64,000 nt of DNA from positions 45,472 to 109,471 of the forward strand of contig MGPC01000038.1 in NCBI GenBank assembly GCA_001797315.1, given 5' to 3'. This document shows, in pieces, positions 1 to 8,412 of the stretch (positions within the stretch are counted from its first letter, which is position 1; each line of letters opens with the position of its first letter). The position numbers and the translations under genes are program-made. The notes beneath the pieces were generated by a model that was given only the letters and a program-made list of their open reading frames with translations, did not search any database and was not told the origin of the DNA. The stretch is from Curvibacter sp. GWA2_64_110 (lineage in GTDB: Bacteria; Pseudomonadota; Gammaproteobacteria; Burkholderiales; Burkholderiaceae_C).

Positions 1-258
1 GCCGAAGGACAGCACGCTGCTGCCGGGATAGAAATGGTTGAGCGGCTTCTTTTCGATCGGGTCGATGCAGAAGCCGGACGAGCGCCCGTAGGTGGTCAGG
101 ATCATCTGCGCGCCTTCGCGCATGCGCACGAAGCAGGCGCCGCGCTGGCCGTCATGCAGCTTGCAGTCGCGCGGGCACAGGTCGCACTGCAGGCGGCCGT
201 CGTCGATGGCGTGCCACCAGCGCGCCGGGTAGCGGTCGATGTCCAGAGTGGTCGTCAT
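1..258 (-). CDS. amrS: AmmeMemoRadiSam system radical SAM enzyme AmrS (3' end outside window)
   Basis: Only the first 86 residues are present, because the gene runs off the window edge. The N-terminus has the cysteine pattern CDLCPRDCKL followed by GACFVR, typical of the leader region of AmrS-type radical SAM proteins; the CxxxCxxC cluster motif would lie beyond the edge. The ATG at 258 overlaps the amrA stop codon (ATGA), so it is translationally coupled to amrA and amrB. The trio amrB-amrA-amrS is the conserved AmmeMemoRadiSam set. The assignment rests on this sequence and on the two neighbours. I do not claim a reaction for the system. Confidence 0.85.
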   Translation of the reverse strand, partial: MTTTLDIDRYPARWWHAIDDGRLQCDLCPRDCKLHDGQRGACFVRMREGAQMILTTYGRSSGFCIDPIEKKPLNHFYPGSSVLSFG

Positions 259-839
259 GCGGCATCGGCGAGCCGCAGCTCGCTTTCCTTCCATTTGGCG
301 ACCGTGTAGCGCTGCAGGCGCACCTCGCCGTGCCAGAAGCTCGCCGGCAGGCCGGCCTTGCGCTTGAGCTGGGCCATGAAGTCCTGCGCCTCGGGCAGCT
401 GTTCCCATACCTGCGGCAAAAAGGTGCTGCGCCGCGCGCCGAACTCGAACACCAGGCCGTCGATGCCGGGGCGCAGTTGCGCCAGCGCCTCGGTTTCGCT
501 GCCGAAGCGCAGTGCCTGCATGGGCGACAGCAGCGAGATCTCGACCTCGGTGCGCTCGAGTTCGTGCGCGGCCAGCGGCGCAAAACGCGGATCGCGAAAG
601 GCGGCGGCCAGCGCATTGGCCTTGACGTCGGCCAGCAGGGTGCGGTGCGCCTCCAGCGAGCCGATGCAGCCGCGCAGTTCGCCCTGCTGCGTCAGCGTGA
701 CGAAGCAGGCGCCGGGGGCTTGCAGCCAGGGCGCCGATTCATCTGCGTCCAATGGGCGTCCCAGCTCACGCGTTATCGTGGCGCGGGCCAGCGGCAGCAA
801 GGTGGTGCCGGTCTCGGGGTGCGGCTCAGTGGGTGCCAT
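255..839 (-). CDS. amrA: AmmeMemoRadiSam system protein A (AMMECR1 domain)
   Basis: This is a 194-residue single-domain AMMECR1-family protein. The family signature is visible: FVTLTQQGELRGCIG near residue 50, then an FRDPRFAPL stretch and an ELERTEVEISLLSPM strand. The ATG at 839 was chosen because it lies 14 bases inside the end of amrB, and the stop overlaps the amrS start, so the three genes are tightly coupled. The cysteine in RGCIG is invariant in the family and is the expected active-site residue. Biochemical function is not settled as far as I know. A soluble cytoplasmic protein acting with AmrB and the radical SAM AmrS is expected. Confidence 0.9.
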   Translation of the reverse strand: MAPTEPHPETGTTLLPLARATITRELGRPLDADESAPWLQAPGACFVTLTQQGELRGCIGSLEAHRTLLADVKANALAAAFRDPRFAPLAAHELERTEVEISLLSPMQALRFGSETEALAQLRPGIDGLVFEFGARRSTFLPQVWEQLPEAQDFMAQLKRKAGLPASFWHGEVRLQRYTVAKWKESELRLADAA

Positions 840-1647
840 GCGACGCCTCCGTGAAGGCGATGGCGGCATAACCCACCACGCGCTGCTGGTCGCCGGCGGT
901 GTCGCCGGAATTGCACAGGCCCAGCAGCTGAGGCTGCAGGTGGTGCTGGCGTGCGGCCAGCAGCAGGCCGTTGATGGGCGTGCCGCCGCAGGCCTGCTCG
1001 TGCGTGAGCGGGCCTTGCAGCGCCAGGATGTGCTCGACCGTGTCCTGATCGATGTTCTGGGCTGCGCGGTAGGGCAGGTAGTGCGACAGGTCGGAGCTGA
1101 TCACGATCAGCGTTTCCGGCCCGCCCCACAGGGTTTCGAGCACCTGTGCCACTTCGGCCGGCGTGGCGTCGCCCACGGCCAACGGCAACAGCTTGAAATC
1201 GTCCAGCACGGTCTGCAAAAAAGGCAGTTGCACTTCCAGCGAGTGCTCCAGTGCATGCGCAGCCGGGCTCACCACGACCTGACGCAGTCCGGCCAAGGCG
1301 GCGACGGCGTCCTGATCGATGTCGATTTCGCCCAGCGGCGTGGCAAAGGTGGTTGCGCCCGGCAGCGCCAGACCACGCACCGGCACGCGGTGCACCGGCC
1401 CGAGCAGCACGACGCGCCGGACGGTGGCGCGCACGCCGGCGAGCCGGGCATAGGCCCGCGCTGCCATGGGGCCGGAGTAGATGTAACCCGCGTGCGGCAC
1501 GATCAGCACCTTCGGCGCTGCGCCGGCGGCATCGGCCGGCGTCTCGGCGTGGGCTGCAGCCAGCAGGCTGGCCACGGTACCGGCCAAGGCCTGTTCCTCC
1601 CCGGGGTAAAAGGCACCCGCGACAGCGGGTTGGCGAACAGCAGACAT
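826..1647 (-). CDS. amrB: AmmeMemoRadiSam system protein B (MEMO family)
   Basis: This 273-residue protein belongs to the MEMO1 family, related to extradiol dioxygenases. Family motifs are AGAFYPG near the N-terminus, VPHAGYIYSG with the metal-site histidine, EHSLEVQLPFL, and SSDLSHYLPY. The ATG at 1647 is preceded by a GGGAG ribosome binding site 7 bases upstream, which excludes an upstream in-frame start at 1779. It is the first gene of the amrB-amrA-amrS operon. Human MEMO1 binds redox metals such as iron or copper; a similar role here is inference. Confidence 0.9.
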   Translation of the reverse strand: MSAVRQPAVAGAFYPGEEQALAGTVASLLAAAHAETPADAAGAAPKVLIVPHAGYIYSGPMAARAYARLAGVRATVRRVVLLGPVHRVPVRGLALPGATTFATPLGEIDIDQDAVAALAGLRQVVVSPAAHALEHSLEVQLPFLQTVLDDFKLLPLAVGDATPAEVAQVLETLWGGPETLIVISSDLSHYLPYRAAQNIDQDTVEHILALQGPLTHEQACGGTPINGLLLAARQHHLQPQLLGLCNSGDTAGDQQRVVGYAAIAFTEASHGTH

Positions 1648-1853
1648 GCAGGACTCCCTCGAAAAACTTCCTCGTTTGGAAGTGAGGCTGGCCGGTCCGT
1701 AATCAAGCGCCTGGCGCCCGGCGCGCGATGAACGGTAGGGGCTGCCCCGTCGGGTCTGACGGCACTCGGCGGCTGGCAACTGCTACGATCAGGCGCCGAC
1801 GGGTCGGCACACCGATTCTGGACTCGACGACGCGTGCGCGCAAGGAGTGACCG

Positions 1854-2417
1854 ATGACATCACCCGCAGGACTGCAGACGACGATCTACGACACGGCCGC
1901 GCTGGAGCGCGTGCTCGACGCCATGGCCGTGGCGCTGATGCCCAAGCTGCACGGCGCGGCCGGCGTCACGCTGGTGGGGGTGCGCCGCCGTGGGGCACCG
2001 CTGTCGGACTGGTTGCTGGCACGGTTGCAGACATTGCTGCCCGGCGCCGACATCGCGCGGCTCGACCTGCTGATCAAGCGCTACGCCGACGACCTGACGT
2101 TGCTGCACCCCGAGACCCGGCTCACCGAGCAGCCCGAACATGCCGACATCGACCTCGCCGGCCGCACCATCGTGGTGGTGGACGATGTGCTGTACAAGGG
2201 CTTTTCCCTGAACAAGGCGGTGCAGTACCTGCTGGCCAAGGGCGGCAGCCAGATCCTGACCGCCGTGCTGGTGGACCGTGCCTGCGCCACGCTGCCCATC
2301 CATGCCGATGTCGCCGGCCTCACGCTGCAGGTCGCGCCGGCGCACATCGTCGAATGCCATGTGCCGCCGTTCGAGCTGACTTTCCAGATCGTGCTGGTGC
2401 AGCCCGCAGCAGTCTGA
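1854..2417 (+). CDS. pyrR: PyrR-like phosphoribosyltransferase / pyrimidine regulator
   Basis: A 187-residue type I phosphoribosyltransferase. The PRPP-binding loop is seen as IVVVDDVLYKG around residues 107-117, and an early VGVRRRGAPL segment matches the PyrR/UPRT arrangement. PyrR proteins bind uridine nucleotides and act as uracil phosphoribosyltransferases or as regulators of pyr operons. In Gram-negatives a regulatory role is less certain, so the enzyme activity is the safer reading. The start has an AAGGAG site 7 bases upstream. The gene ends just before a strong bidirectional terminator and stands alone, without other pyr genes in the window. Confidence 0.8.
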   Translation: MTSPAGLQTTIYDTAALERVLDAMAVALMPKLHGAAGVTLVGVRRRGAPLSDWLLARLQTLLPGADIARLDLLIKRYADDLTLLHPETRLTEQPEHADIDLAGRTIVVVDDVLYKGFSLNKAVQYLLAKGGSQILTAVLVDRACATLPIHADVAGLTLQVAPAHIVECHVPPFELTFQIVLVQPAAV

Positions 2418-2420
2418 AAC

Positions 2421-2449
2421 AAAAAGCCGGGCATGCGCCCGGCTTTTTT
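2421..2449. terminator. Bidirectional intrinsic terminator
   Basis: A GC-rich inverted repeat (AAAAGCCGGGC, loop ATGC, GCCCGGCTTTT) with runs of A on one side and T on the other. It lies between the converging pyrR-like gene and the Bug receptor gene, so it can terminate both. Confidence 0.9.
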
Positions 2450-2468
2450 GATCCCAAGAAAACGCGTT

Positions 2469-3440
2469 TTACTGCGCCTGGAAGCCGCTGTCCTTGATGA
2501 TGCGGGCCCAGGTCTTGGCATAGGCGCGTTCGCGGGTGGCCAACTGCTGCGAGGTCATGTGGCCGACGGTCAGGCCCATGGTGGTCAGGCGTTCGCGCAC
2601 GTCCGGCAGGGCGATGACCTTGGCTAGCGCGTCGGAGTAGCGGTCCAGTGTTGCTTTCGGCGTGCCCTGCGGCGCGAAGATGCCGTAGTAGGGCAGGTCG
2701 TCGAAACCCTTCAGGCCGAGTTCGTCGAAGGTCGGCACATCGGGCAGGATGGCCTGGCGCTTGGCGCCGATCACGGCCACCATGCGGATCTTGCCGGCCT
2801 TGTGGTTCTCGATGAAGTCCGGCACCGAGCCGACGCCGGCGGCGATCTGGTTGCCCAGCATATCGGCCATCATCGGCGCGCTGCCGCGGTAAGGGGCGGC
2901 CTGCAGGTCGAGCTTGTATTTCTCGCCGATCACCTTGACGAAGAACTCCGGTGTGGAAGCCGGTGCCGGCACGCCTACCGTGCTCTTGCCCTTGCCTTGC
3001 TCGCGCACCCAGGCCACGTACTCGTTGAGCGACTTGGCCGGTGTGCCGCCCGACAGGGCCAGGCCGTTGACGAAGGTGGCGAAGCCGGCCACCGGCACGA
3101 AGTCGTGCGCCGGGTCGAAGCCCGGGTTCTTCATCACCAGCGGCAGGATGGAGATGGTGTGGTCGTGCGACAGGAACAGCACCGAACCGTCGGCCGGGGC
3201 CGCCTTGAGCGCCTGCGCGGCGATCTGGCCGCCGGCACCGGCCTTGTTCTCCACGATGACGTTGGCGCCCAATTGATCCTTGAGCTTGTCGGCCAGCACA
3301 CGGGCGATGGCATCGGTGCCGCCGCCGGGCGGGAAACCGACCATCAGCTTGATGGTGGCGGTCTGGGCGGCGGCCAGCGAGCCAAACAGCAGGCCGGCGG
3401 CAGCCAGGCCCAGGGTGCGGCGCTTGAGAGCAAGAATCAT
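2469..3440 (-). CDS. Bug-family tripartite tricarboxylate transporter substrate-binding protein
   Basis: A 323-residue periplasmic binding protein of the Bug (TctC-like) family. An N-terminal signal peptide (residues 1 to about 23, ending AAAQ) is followed by the family hallmark VGFPPGGGTDAIAR and then VENKAGAGG. The ATG at 3440 has a GGAG site at good distance; a longer reading frame upstream has no ribosome site. Bug proteins bind carboxylates or amides for TctAB-type transporters, but no tctAB genes are nearby, so this is an orphan receptor, which is common in Burkholderiales. The substrate cannot be told from sequence. Confidence 0.9.
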   Translation of the reverse strand: MILALKRRTLGLAAAGLLFGSLAAAQTATIKLMVGFPPGGGTDAIARVLADKLKDQLGANVIVENKAGAGGQIAAQALKAAPADGSVLFLSHDHTISILPLVMKNPGFDPAHDFVPVAGFATFVNGLALSGGTPAKSLNEYVAWVREQGKGKSTVGVPAPASTPEFFVKVIGEKYKLDLQAAPYRGSAPMMADMLGNQIAAGVGSVPDFIENHKAGKIRMVAVIGAKRQAILPDVPTFDELGLKGFDDLPYYGIFAPQGTPKATLDRYSDALAKVIALPDVRERLTTMGLTVGHMTSQQLATRERAYAKTWARIIKDSGFQAQ

Positions 3441-3511
3441 GGTGAAACTCCAGATGGAAAAAGAGGGCGTATGGCGCCGGAATGTACCACCGGTGCCTGA
3501 CGCAACCTTGC

Positions 3512-4237
3512 TCAAAGCCAACGAAACAGCAGCGGGATCAGCAGCGAGGCCAGCACCACCTGCAGCCCCAGCGCCAGGCCGGCGTAGGCGCCGGCATCGG
3601 CATTGACCTGCAGCGCGCGCGCCGCTCCCAGGCCGTGCGAGGTGGTGCCCAGGGCGAAGCCGCGCGCCATCCAGCCGGCCGGCGTGGTGGAGATGCGCAG
3701 CAGGTCGAACAGGTATTTGCCGCTCAGGGCACCGACGATGCCGGTCAGCACCGCGAACACGGCGGCCAGCGCCGGAATGCCGCCGATCTTCTCGGCAATG
3801 CCCATGGCCACCGGCGCAGTGACCGATTTCGAGGCCAGCGACAGCAGCACGTCAGCCGGCAAACCGAAGGCCCAGCCCAGCGCCAGTGCCGAGCCGGCCG
3901 AGGCCGCGCCGCCGGCCAGTGCCGCCAACAGCAGCGGCGCCCAGCGCCGGCGCAACTCCTCACGCCGCTGCCACAGCGGCCAGGCCAGCGCCACCACCGC
4001 GGGCCCGAGCAGGAAGTGGATGAACTGCGCGCCGGAAAAATAGGTGGGATAAGGGATGCCGGTGGCGAGCAGTCCGCCGGCAATGGCGATCACGGTCCAC
4101 AGCACTGGGTTGGCCCAGGGCGCCTGCTGCAGCCGTACATAAAGCGCATGCGCCAGTACGTACACCACCAAGGTGGCGGTGAGACCGAACAGCGGCGTGG
4201 TGGAGAGGTAGACCCACAATTCGACGAACTTGGGCAT
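3512..4237 (-). CDS. lrgB: LrgB/CidB-family membrane protein, candidate glycolate transporter subunit
   Basis: A 241-residue, highly hydrophobic protein with about six to seven membrane segments. The LrgB signature SKSVTAPVAMGIAEKIGG is near residues 139-156, and GTTSHGLGAARAL is near the C-terminus. It follows lrgA with only 4 bases between them and lies downstream of glcD on the same strand. LrgAB was first described with murein hydrolase control, but the plant homologue PLGG1 moves glycolate and glycerate. Location with glycolate oxidase suggests glycolate transport here; that part is inference. Confidence 0.88.
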   Translation of the reverse strand: MPKFVELWVYLSTTPLFGLTATLVVYVLAHALYVRLQQAPWANPVLWTVIAIAGGLLATGIPYPTYFSGAQFIHFLLGPAVVALAWPLWQRREELRRRWAPLLLAALAGGAASAGSALALGWAFGLPADVLLSLASKSVTAPVAMGIAEKIGGIPALAAVFAVLTGIVGALSGKYLFDLLRISTTPAGWMARGFALGTTSHGLGAARALQVNADAGAYAGLALGLQVVLASLLIPLLFRWL

Positions 4238-4241
4238 CGCT

Positions 4242-4601
4242 TTAGTCCCTCGCCTGTTCTGGTGCGTGCCGGGTCAGCGCGCGCAGCACCAGCGCCGTGA
4301 CGGCCAGCCCGATCCAGGTGGACAGCACGATGGCCAGCAGCATGCGCAGGCCGTACTCGCTGATCAAGCTCAGGTGCGTCATGACGCCCACGCCCACCGG
4401 CACGAACAGCAGCGACAGGTGCGACAGCAGGTAGTCGGCGCAGGCGGCCACCGGTTCGCGCACGGCCTTGAAGCCCAGCGCGAACAGCAGCAGCACCATG
4501 CCCACCACCGGGCCGGGAAAGGGCAGGTGCAGGCCGTGCGCCAGCAGTTCGCCGGCCGACTGCAGCAGCAGCAACCAGGCGAAGCCGCGCAGGCCCGTCA
4601 T
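4242..4601 (-). CDS. lrgA: LrgA/CidA-family membrane protein
   Basis: A 119-residue protein with four predicted membrane helices. The family motif is visible as LPFPGPVVGMVLLLF around residues 26-40, and VPVGVGVM follows near residue 67. The start codon lies 3 bases after the glcD stop codon and the stop lies 4 bases before lrgB, so glcD-lrgA-lrgB reads as one transcript. LrgA normally forms a complex with LrgB in the inner membrane. See lrgB for the proposed glycolate transport role. Confidence 0.88.
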   Translation of the reverse strand: MTGLRGFAWLLLLQSAGELLAHGLHLPFPGPVVGMVLLLFALGFKAVREPVAACADYLLSHLSLLFVPVGVGVMTHLSLISEYGLRMLLAIVLSTWIGLAVTALVLRALTRHAPEQARD

Positions 4602-4604
4602 GCT

Positions 4605-6107
4605 TCAGAACCTGGGCAGGTCCGGGTGGCTGATCTGACCGCCGCGCACCAGCATCTTGCCGTACTCGGCGCAGCGGTTGTGTGTCGGGATCACCTTGCC
4701 CGGGTTGAGCAGGCCCTGCGGGTCGAAGGCGCGCTTGAGGCCGAGCATCTGCGCGTTTTCCTCCGGGCTGAACTGCACGCACATGGAGTTGAGTTTTTCC
4801 ACACCCACGCCGTGCTCGCCGGTGACGGTGCCGCCCATGGCGACGCTGGTCTCCAGGATGTCGGCGCCGAACAGCTCGCAGCGGTGCAGCTGGTCCGCAT
4901 CGTTGGCATCGAACAGGATCAGCGGGTGCAGGTTGCCGTCACCGGCATGGAACACGTTGAGGCACTTGAGGTTGTATTTGGTTTCCATCTCGCTGATGGC
5001 CTGCAGGATGTCGGCCAGCCGCTTGCGCGGAATGGTCGAGTCCATGCACATGTAGTCGGGCGCCAAGCGGCCGCTGGCCGGGAAGGCATTCTTGCGCCCG
5101 CTCCAGTACTTCAGGCGCTCGGCTTCGTCGCGGCTGACCGCGATGGCGGTGGCGCCGGCGGCGCGCAGCACTTCGCTCATGCGGCCGATTTCCTCTTCCA
5201 CCTCTTCCGGTGTGCCGTCGCTCTCGCACAGCAGGATGGCTGCGGCGTCGAGGTCGTAGCCGGCATGCACGAAGTCCTCCACCGCCGCCGTCATGGGCTT
5301 GTCCATCATCTCCAGACCGGCCGGGATGATGCCGGCGGCAATCACCGCCGCCACCGCATCGCCGGCTTTGCGCATGTCGCCGAAGCTGGCCATGATGCAG
5401 CGCGCCAGTTGCGGCTTGGGGATCAGGCGCACCGTCACCTCCAGGGTAACCGCCAGCATGCCTTCGCTGCCGATGAAGACGCTCAACAGGTCGTAGCCGG
5501 CGGCGTCCAGGGCGTCGCTGCCGAACTCGATCGGTTCGCCTTCGATGGTGTAGCCGCGCACCTTGAGCACGTTGTGCACGGTCAGGCCGTATTTGAGGCA
5601 GTGCACGCCGCCGGAGTTCTCGGCCACGTTGCCGCCGATGGTGCAGGCAATCTGGCTCGACGGGTCGGGGGCGTAATACATGCCGTAGGGGGCGGCGGCC
5701 TCGCTGATGGCCAGGTTGCGCACACCGGCCTGGACCACGGCCGTGCGGCTGGCCGGGTCGATCTTCAGGATCTGGTTGAACTTGGCCAGGCTCAGCGTCA
5801 CGCCCAGCGGGTTGGGCATGGCGCCGCCGGACAGGCCGGTGCCGGCGCCGCGCGCCACCACCGGCACGCCCAGGGCGTGGCAGGCCTTGAGCACGGCCTG
5901 CACCTGGTGCTCGGTTTCGGGCAGGGCCACGACCAGCGGGCGCTGGCGGTAGGCGGTCAGGCCGTCGCACTCGTAGGGCGTGATGTCTTCGCTGTGCCAG
6001 AGCAGGGCGTGGCCGGGCAGCACGGTCTGCAGCGCCTGGACGACCTGGGCTTGCCGTTCGGCGCGCTGCAGGGCCGTAACCTGGGGGCTGGAAGTGGGAG
6101 CGTTCAT
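4605..6107 (-). CDS. glcD: Glycolate oxidase FAD-binding subunit GlcD
   Basis: A 500-residue FAD-linked oxidase. The PCMH-type FAD domain shows VARGAGTGLSGGA near residue 85 and GGNVAENSGGVHCLKYG near residue 155. The C-terminal cap has HAGDGNLHPL near residue 388 and TGEHGVGVEK near residue 430, both typical of GlcD and D-lactate dehydrogenases. It would oxidise glycolate to glyoxylate together with GlcE and GlcF, but those genes are not adjacent here. D-lactate or another 2-hydroxy acid is an alternative substrate. It heads the operon with lrgAB. Confidence 0.88.
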   Translation of the reverse strand: MNAPTSSPQVTALQRAERQAQVVQALQTVLPGHALLWHSEDITPYECDGLTAYRQRPLVVALPETEHQVQAVLKACHALGVPVVARGAGTGLSGGAMPNPLGVTLSLAKFNQILKIDPASRTAVVQAGVRNLAISEAAAPYGMYYAPDPSSQIACTIGGNVAENSGGVHCLKYGLTVHNVLKVRGYTIEGEPIEFGSDALDAAGYDLLSVFIGSEGMLAVTLEVTVRLIPKPQLARCIMASFGDMRKAGDAVAAVIAAGIIPAGLEMMDKPMTAAVEDFVHAGYDLDAAAILLCESDGTPEEVEEEIGRMSEVLRAAGATAIAVSRDEAERLKYWSGRKNAFPASGRLAPDYMCMDSTIPRKRLADILQAISEMETKYNLKCLNVFHAGDGNLHPLILFDANDADQLHRCELFGADILETSVAMGGTVTGEHGVGVEKLNSMCVQFSPEENAQMLGLKRAFDPQGLLNPGKVIPTHNRCAEYGKMLVRGGQISHPDLPRF

Positions 6108-6132
6108 GCGGAAGATTCTAGGGCCTGCTCAC

Positions 6133-6138
6133 TATAAT
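6133..6138 (+). promoter_or_regulatory. Probable -10 box for psd
   Basis: A perfect TATAAT lies 37 bases before the GTG start of psd in the 68-base gap between divergent glcD and psd. No good -35 box is seen at the usual distance. Confidence 0.4.
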
Positions 6139-6175
6139 TTGCGGTTCTTTCACTTTCACCCTGGCGGTAGCTACC

Positions 6176-7027
6176 GTGTCCGATCGTCTTGCCGTGCTGC
6201 CGCAGTATCTGTTGCCCCAAAAGGCCCTGACGGCGTTCGCCGGCCAGGTCGCCGGGGCGCCCATGGGGGCGCTGACCACCGCCATCATCCGCCGCTTCAT
6301 CCGCCGCTACGGGGTGAACATGGCCGAGGCGGCCAACCCCGATCCGGCCAGCTACCCGACCTTCAACGAGTTCTTCACCCGCGCCCTGAAAGACGGTGCC
6401 CGCCCGCTGGCGGCAGCCGACTGGGTCTGCCCGGTGGACGGCGCCATCAGCCAGTTCGGTGCGATCGAGCGCGACCAGATCTTCCAGGCCAAGGGCCACC
6501 GCTATTCCACCACTGCGCTGGTGGGTGGCGACGCTGCGCTGGCGGCACCCTTCGAGGGCGGCAGTTTTGCCACGCTCTACCTCAGCCCGCGCGACTACCA
6601 CCGCATCCACATGCCCTGCGACGGCGTGCTGACCCGCATGATCTACGTGCCGGGCGAGCTGTTTTCCGTCAACCCGACCACGGCGCGCGGCGTGCCGGGC
6701 CTGTTCGCGCGCAACGAGCGCGTGGTCTGCTGCTTTGACACCGCCCATGGCCCGCTGGTGCTGACCCTGGTTGGCGCCACCATCGTGGGCAGCATGGCCA
6801 CGGTCTGGCACGGCGTGGTCAACCCGCCGCGCCGTCCCGCCGTGCACGAATGGCGCTACGAGGCGGGTGCCGTGCGTTTGAAGCAGGGCGAGGAAATGGG
6901 CCGTTTCCTGCTCGGCTCCACCGTCGTCTTGCTGTGGCCGCGCGGGCAGATCGGCTTCAACCCGGCCTGGGCGCCGGGCCGGTCGATCCGCCTGGGCGAG
7001 CAGATGGGCGAACGCCCGGTTGCGTAA
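6176..7027 (+). CDS. psd: Phosphatidylserine decarboxylase proenzyme
   Basis: A 283-residue membrane-associated enzyme that makes phosphatidylethanolamine from phosphatidylserine. The self-cleavage motif LGST is at residues 246-249, where Ser 248 becomes the pyruvoyl group of the small subunit. The catalytic DYHRIHMP block lies near residue 140. It starts with GTG, with only a weak ribosome site. The length fits the shorter proteobacterial form of the family. It is divergent from glcD and is followed by an aminotransferase gene that is probably separate, as 77 bases with their own ribosome site lie between them. Confidence 0.95.
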   Translation: MSDRLAVLPQYLLPQKALTAFAGQVAGAPMGALTTAIIRRFIRRYGVNMAEAANPDPASYPTFNEFFTRALKDGARPLAAADWVCPVDGAISQFGAIERDQIFQAKGHRYSTTALVGGDAALAAPFEGGSFATLYLSPRDYHRIHMPCDGVLTRMIYVPGELFSVNPTTARGVPGLFARNERVVCCFDTAHGPLVLTLVGATIVGSMATVWHGVVNPPRRPAVHEWRYEAGAVRLKQGEEMGRFLLGSTVVLLWPRGQIGFNPAWAPGRSIRLGEQMGERPVA

Positions 7028-7104
7028 TACCCCCGATGCCGGGGTCTTACCCAGCGTGCTAAGCTCCCCGCAACCTCAAGAAGAGCCCTTTTCCGGAGTT
7101 ATTT

Positions 7105-8259
7105 ATGCCAGGCCTTTTGCCCAATGTGGACCCTGACGGTCTGCTCGAGTTTTCCGTCGTCTACACCGACCGCGCCCTCAACCACATGTCCAAACGCTTC
7201 CAGGGCGTGATGAAGGACATCTCCGGTATTTTGAAAGAGGTTTATCACGCCAAGTCTTCCGTGCTGGTGCCTGGCAGCGGCACCTTCGGCATGGAAGCCG
7301 TGGCACGCCAGTTCGCCACCGGCAAGAAGACCCTGGTGATCCGCAACGGCTGGTTCAGCTACCGCTGGACCCAGATCTTCGACATGGGCGGCATTCCGGC
7401 CGAATCCACCGTGCTCAAGGCGCGCCGCGTCGGCACCGGTTCCCAGGCGTCCTGGATTCCTTGCCCGGTGGAAGAAGTGGTCGCCACCATCAAGGCTAAG
7501 CGCCCCGATGTGGTGTTCGCCCCGCACGTGGAAACCGCCGCCGGCATGATGCTGCCCGACGATTACATCCGCCAGGTGACCGATGCCGTGCACGAAGTCG
7601 GCGGCCTGTTCGTGCTGGACTGCATTGCCTCCGGTTGCATGTGGGTCGACATGGAAGCCACCGGCGTGGACATCCTGGTCAGCGCGCCGCAAAAGGGCTG
7701 GAGCGGTTCGCCCGCCTGCGCCATGGTCATGCTCAGCGAGCGCGCCCGTGCCGCCATCGACGCCACCACCAGCACCAGCTTCGCGGCCGACCTCAAGAAG
7801 TGGCTGCAGGTCATGGAAGCCTATGAAAACGGCGGTCACACCTACCACACCACCATGCCGACCGACGCGCTGGCGCGGCTCGACGAGGTGATGCGCGAGA
7901 CCAAGGCCTACGGCTTCGAGAAGGTGCGCCAGGAACAGATCGCACTCGGCGCCAAGGTGCGCGCCCTGCTGGAGGCCCGCGGTTTTGTCAGCGTGGCGGC
8001 CGAAGGTTTCATGGCGCCGGGCGTGGTGGTCAGCTACACCACCGATCCGGAGGTGCAGAACAGCAAGAAGTTTCTGGGCCTGGGCCTGCAGACCGCTGCT
8101 GGCGTGCCGCTGCAGTGCGACGAACCGGCCGATTTCAGCAGCTTCCGCATCGGCCTGTTCGGCCTGGACAAGTTGCACCAGCCGGATCGCAGCGTGAAGC
8201 AGCTGTCGGACGCGCTGGACAAGCTGGGTTTCAAGGAGAGCGTGGCCAAGGCGGCCTGA
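7105..8259 (+). CDS. Class V PLP-dependent aminotransferase (alanine-glyoxylate type)
   Basis: A 384-residue fold-type I aminotransferase of class V. PGSGTFGMEAV near residue 56 is the phosphate-binding loop, HVETAAGM near residue 145 and LDCIASGCMW near residue 170 give the cofactor aspartate, and SAPQKGWSG near residue 195 carries the Schiff-base lysine. This group includes alanine-glyoxylate and serine-glyoxylate aminotransferases, so it might use the glyoxylate produced by GlcD nearby, but that link is inference. A GGAG site precedes the ATG, and an intrinsic terminator follows about 30 bases after the stop. Confidence 0.85.
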   Translation: MPGLLPNVDPDGLLEFSVVYTDRALNHMSKRFQGVMKDISGILKEVYHAKSSVLVPGSGTFGMEAVARQFATGKKTLVIRNGWFSYRWTQIFDMGGIPAESTVLKARRVGTGSQASWIPCPVEEVVATIKAKRPDVVFAPHVETAAGMMLPDDYIRQVTDAVHEVGGLFVLDCIASGCMWVDMEATGVDILVSAPQKGWSGSPACAMVMLSERARAAIDATTSTSFAADLKKWLQVMEAYENGGHTYHTTMPTDALARLDEVMRETKAYGFEKVRQEQIALGAKVRALLEARGFVSVAAEGFMAPGVVVSYTTDPEVQNSKKFLGLGLQTAAGVPLQCDEPADFSSFRIGLFGLDKLHQPDRSVKQLSDALDKLGFKESVAKAA

Positions 8260-8290
8260 TCGGGTAGCGCGGTTGCCGCGGCTATCGCCG

Positions 8291-8325
8291 ACGCCCCGGG
8301 CCGAAAGGCTGCGGGGCGTTTTTTT
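8291..8325 (+). terminator. Intrinsic terminator after the aminotransferase gene
   Basis: The stem ACGCCCC / GGGGCGT has an interior segment that can also pair, and is followed directly by seven T residues. Confidence 0.85.
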
Positions 8326-8412
8326 GGATTCGCGATGTGAAATGGGCGTGCCCACGGCGCAGGTATTCGCCCGTGTCCACAATGGCGGGAACCACCATGA
8401 AAGGGGTTCCGC

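Noticed and set aside
4230..6137. Long plus-strand open frame opposite glcD and lrgA
   Set aside because: It is a high-GC antisense shadow: rich in His, Gln and Arg, no family resemblance, and glcD and lrgA on the other strand have clear motifs.
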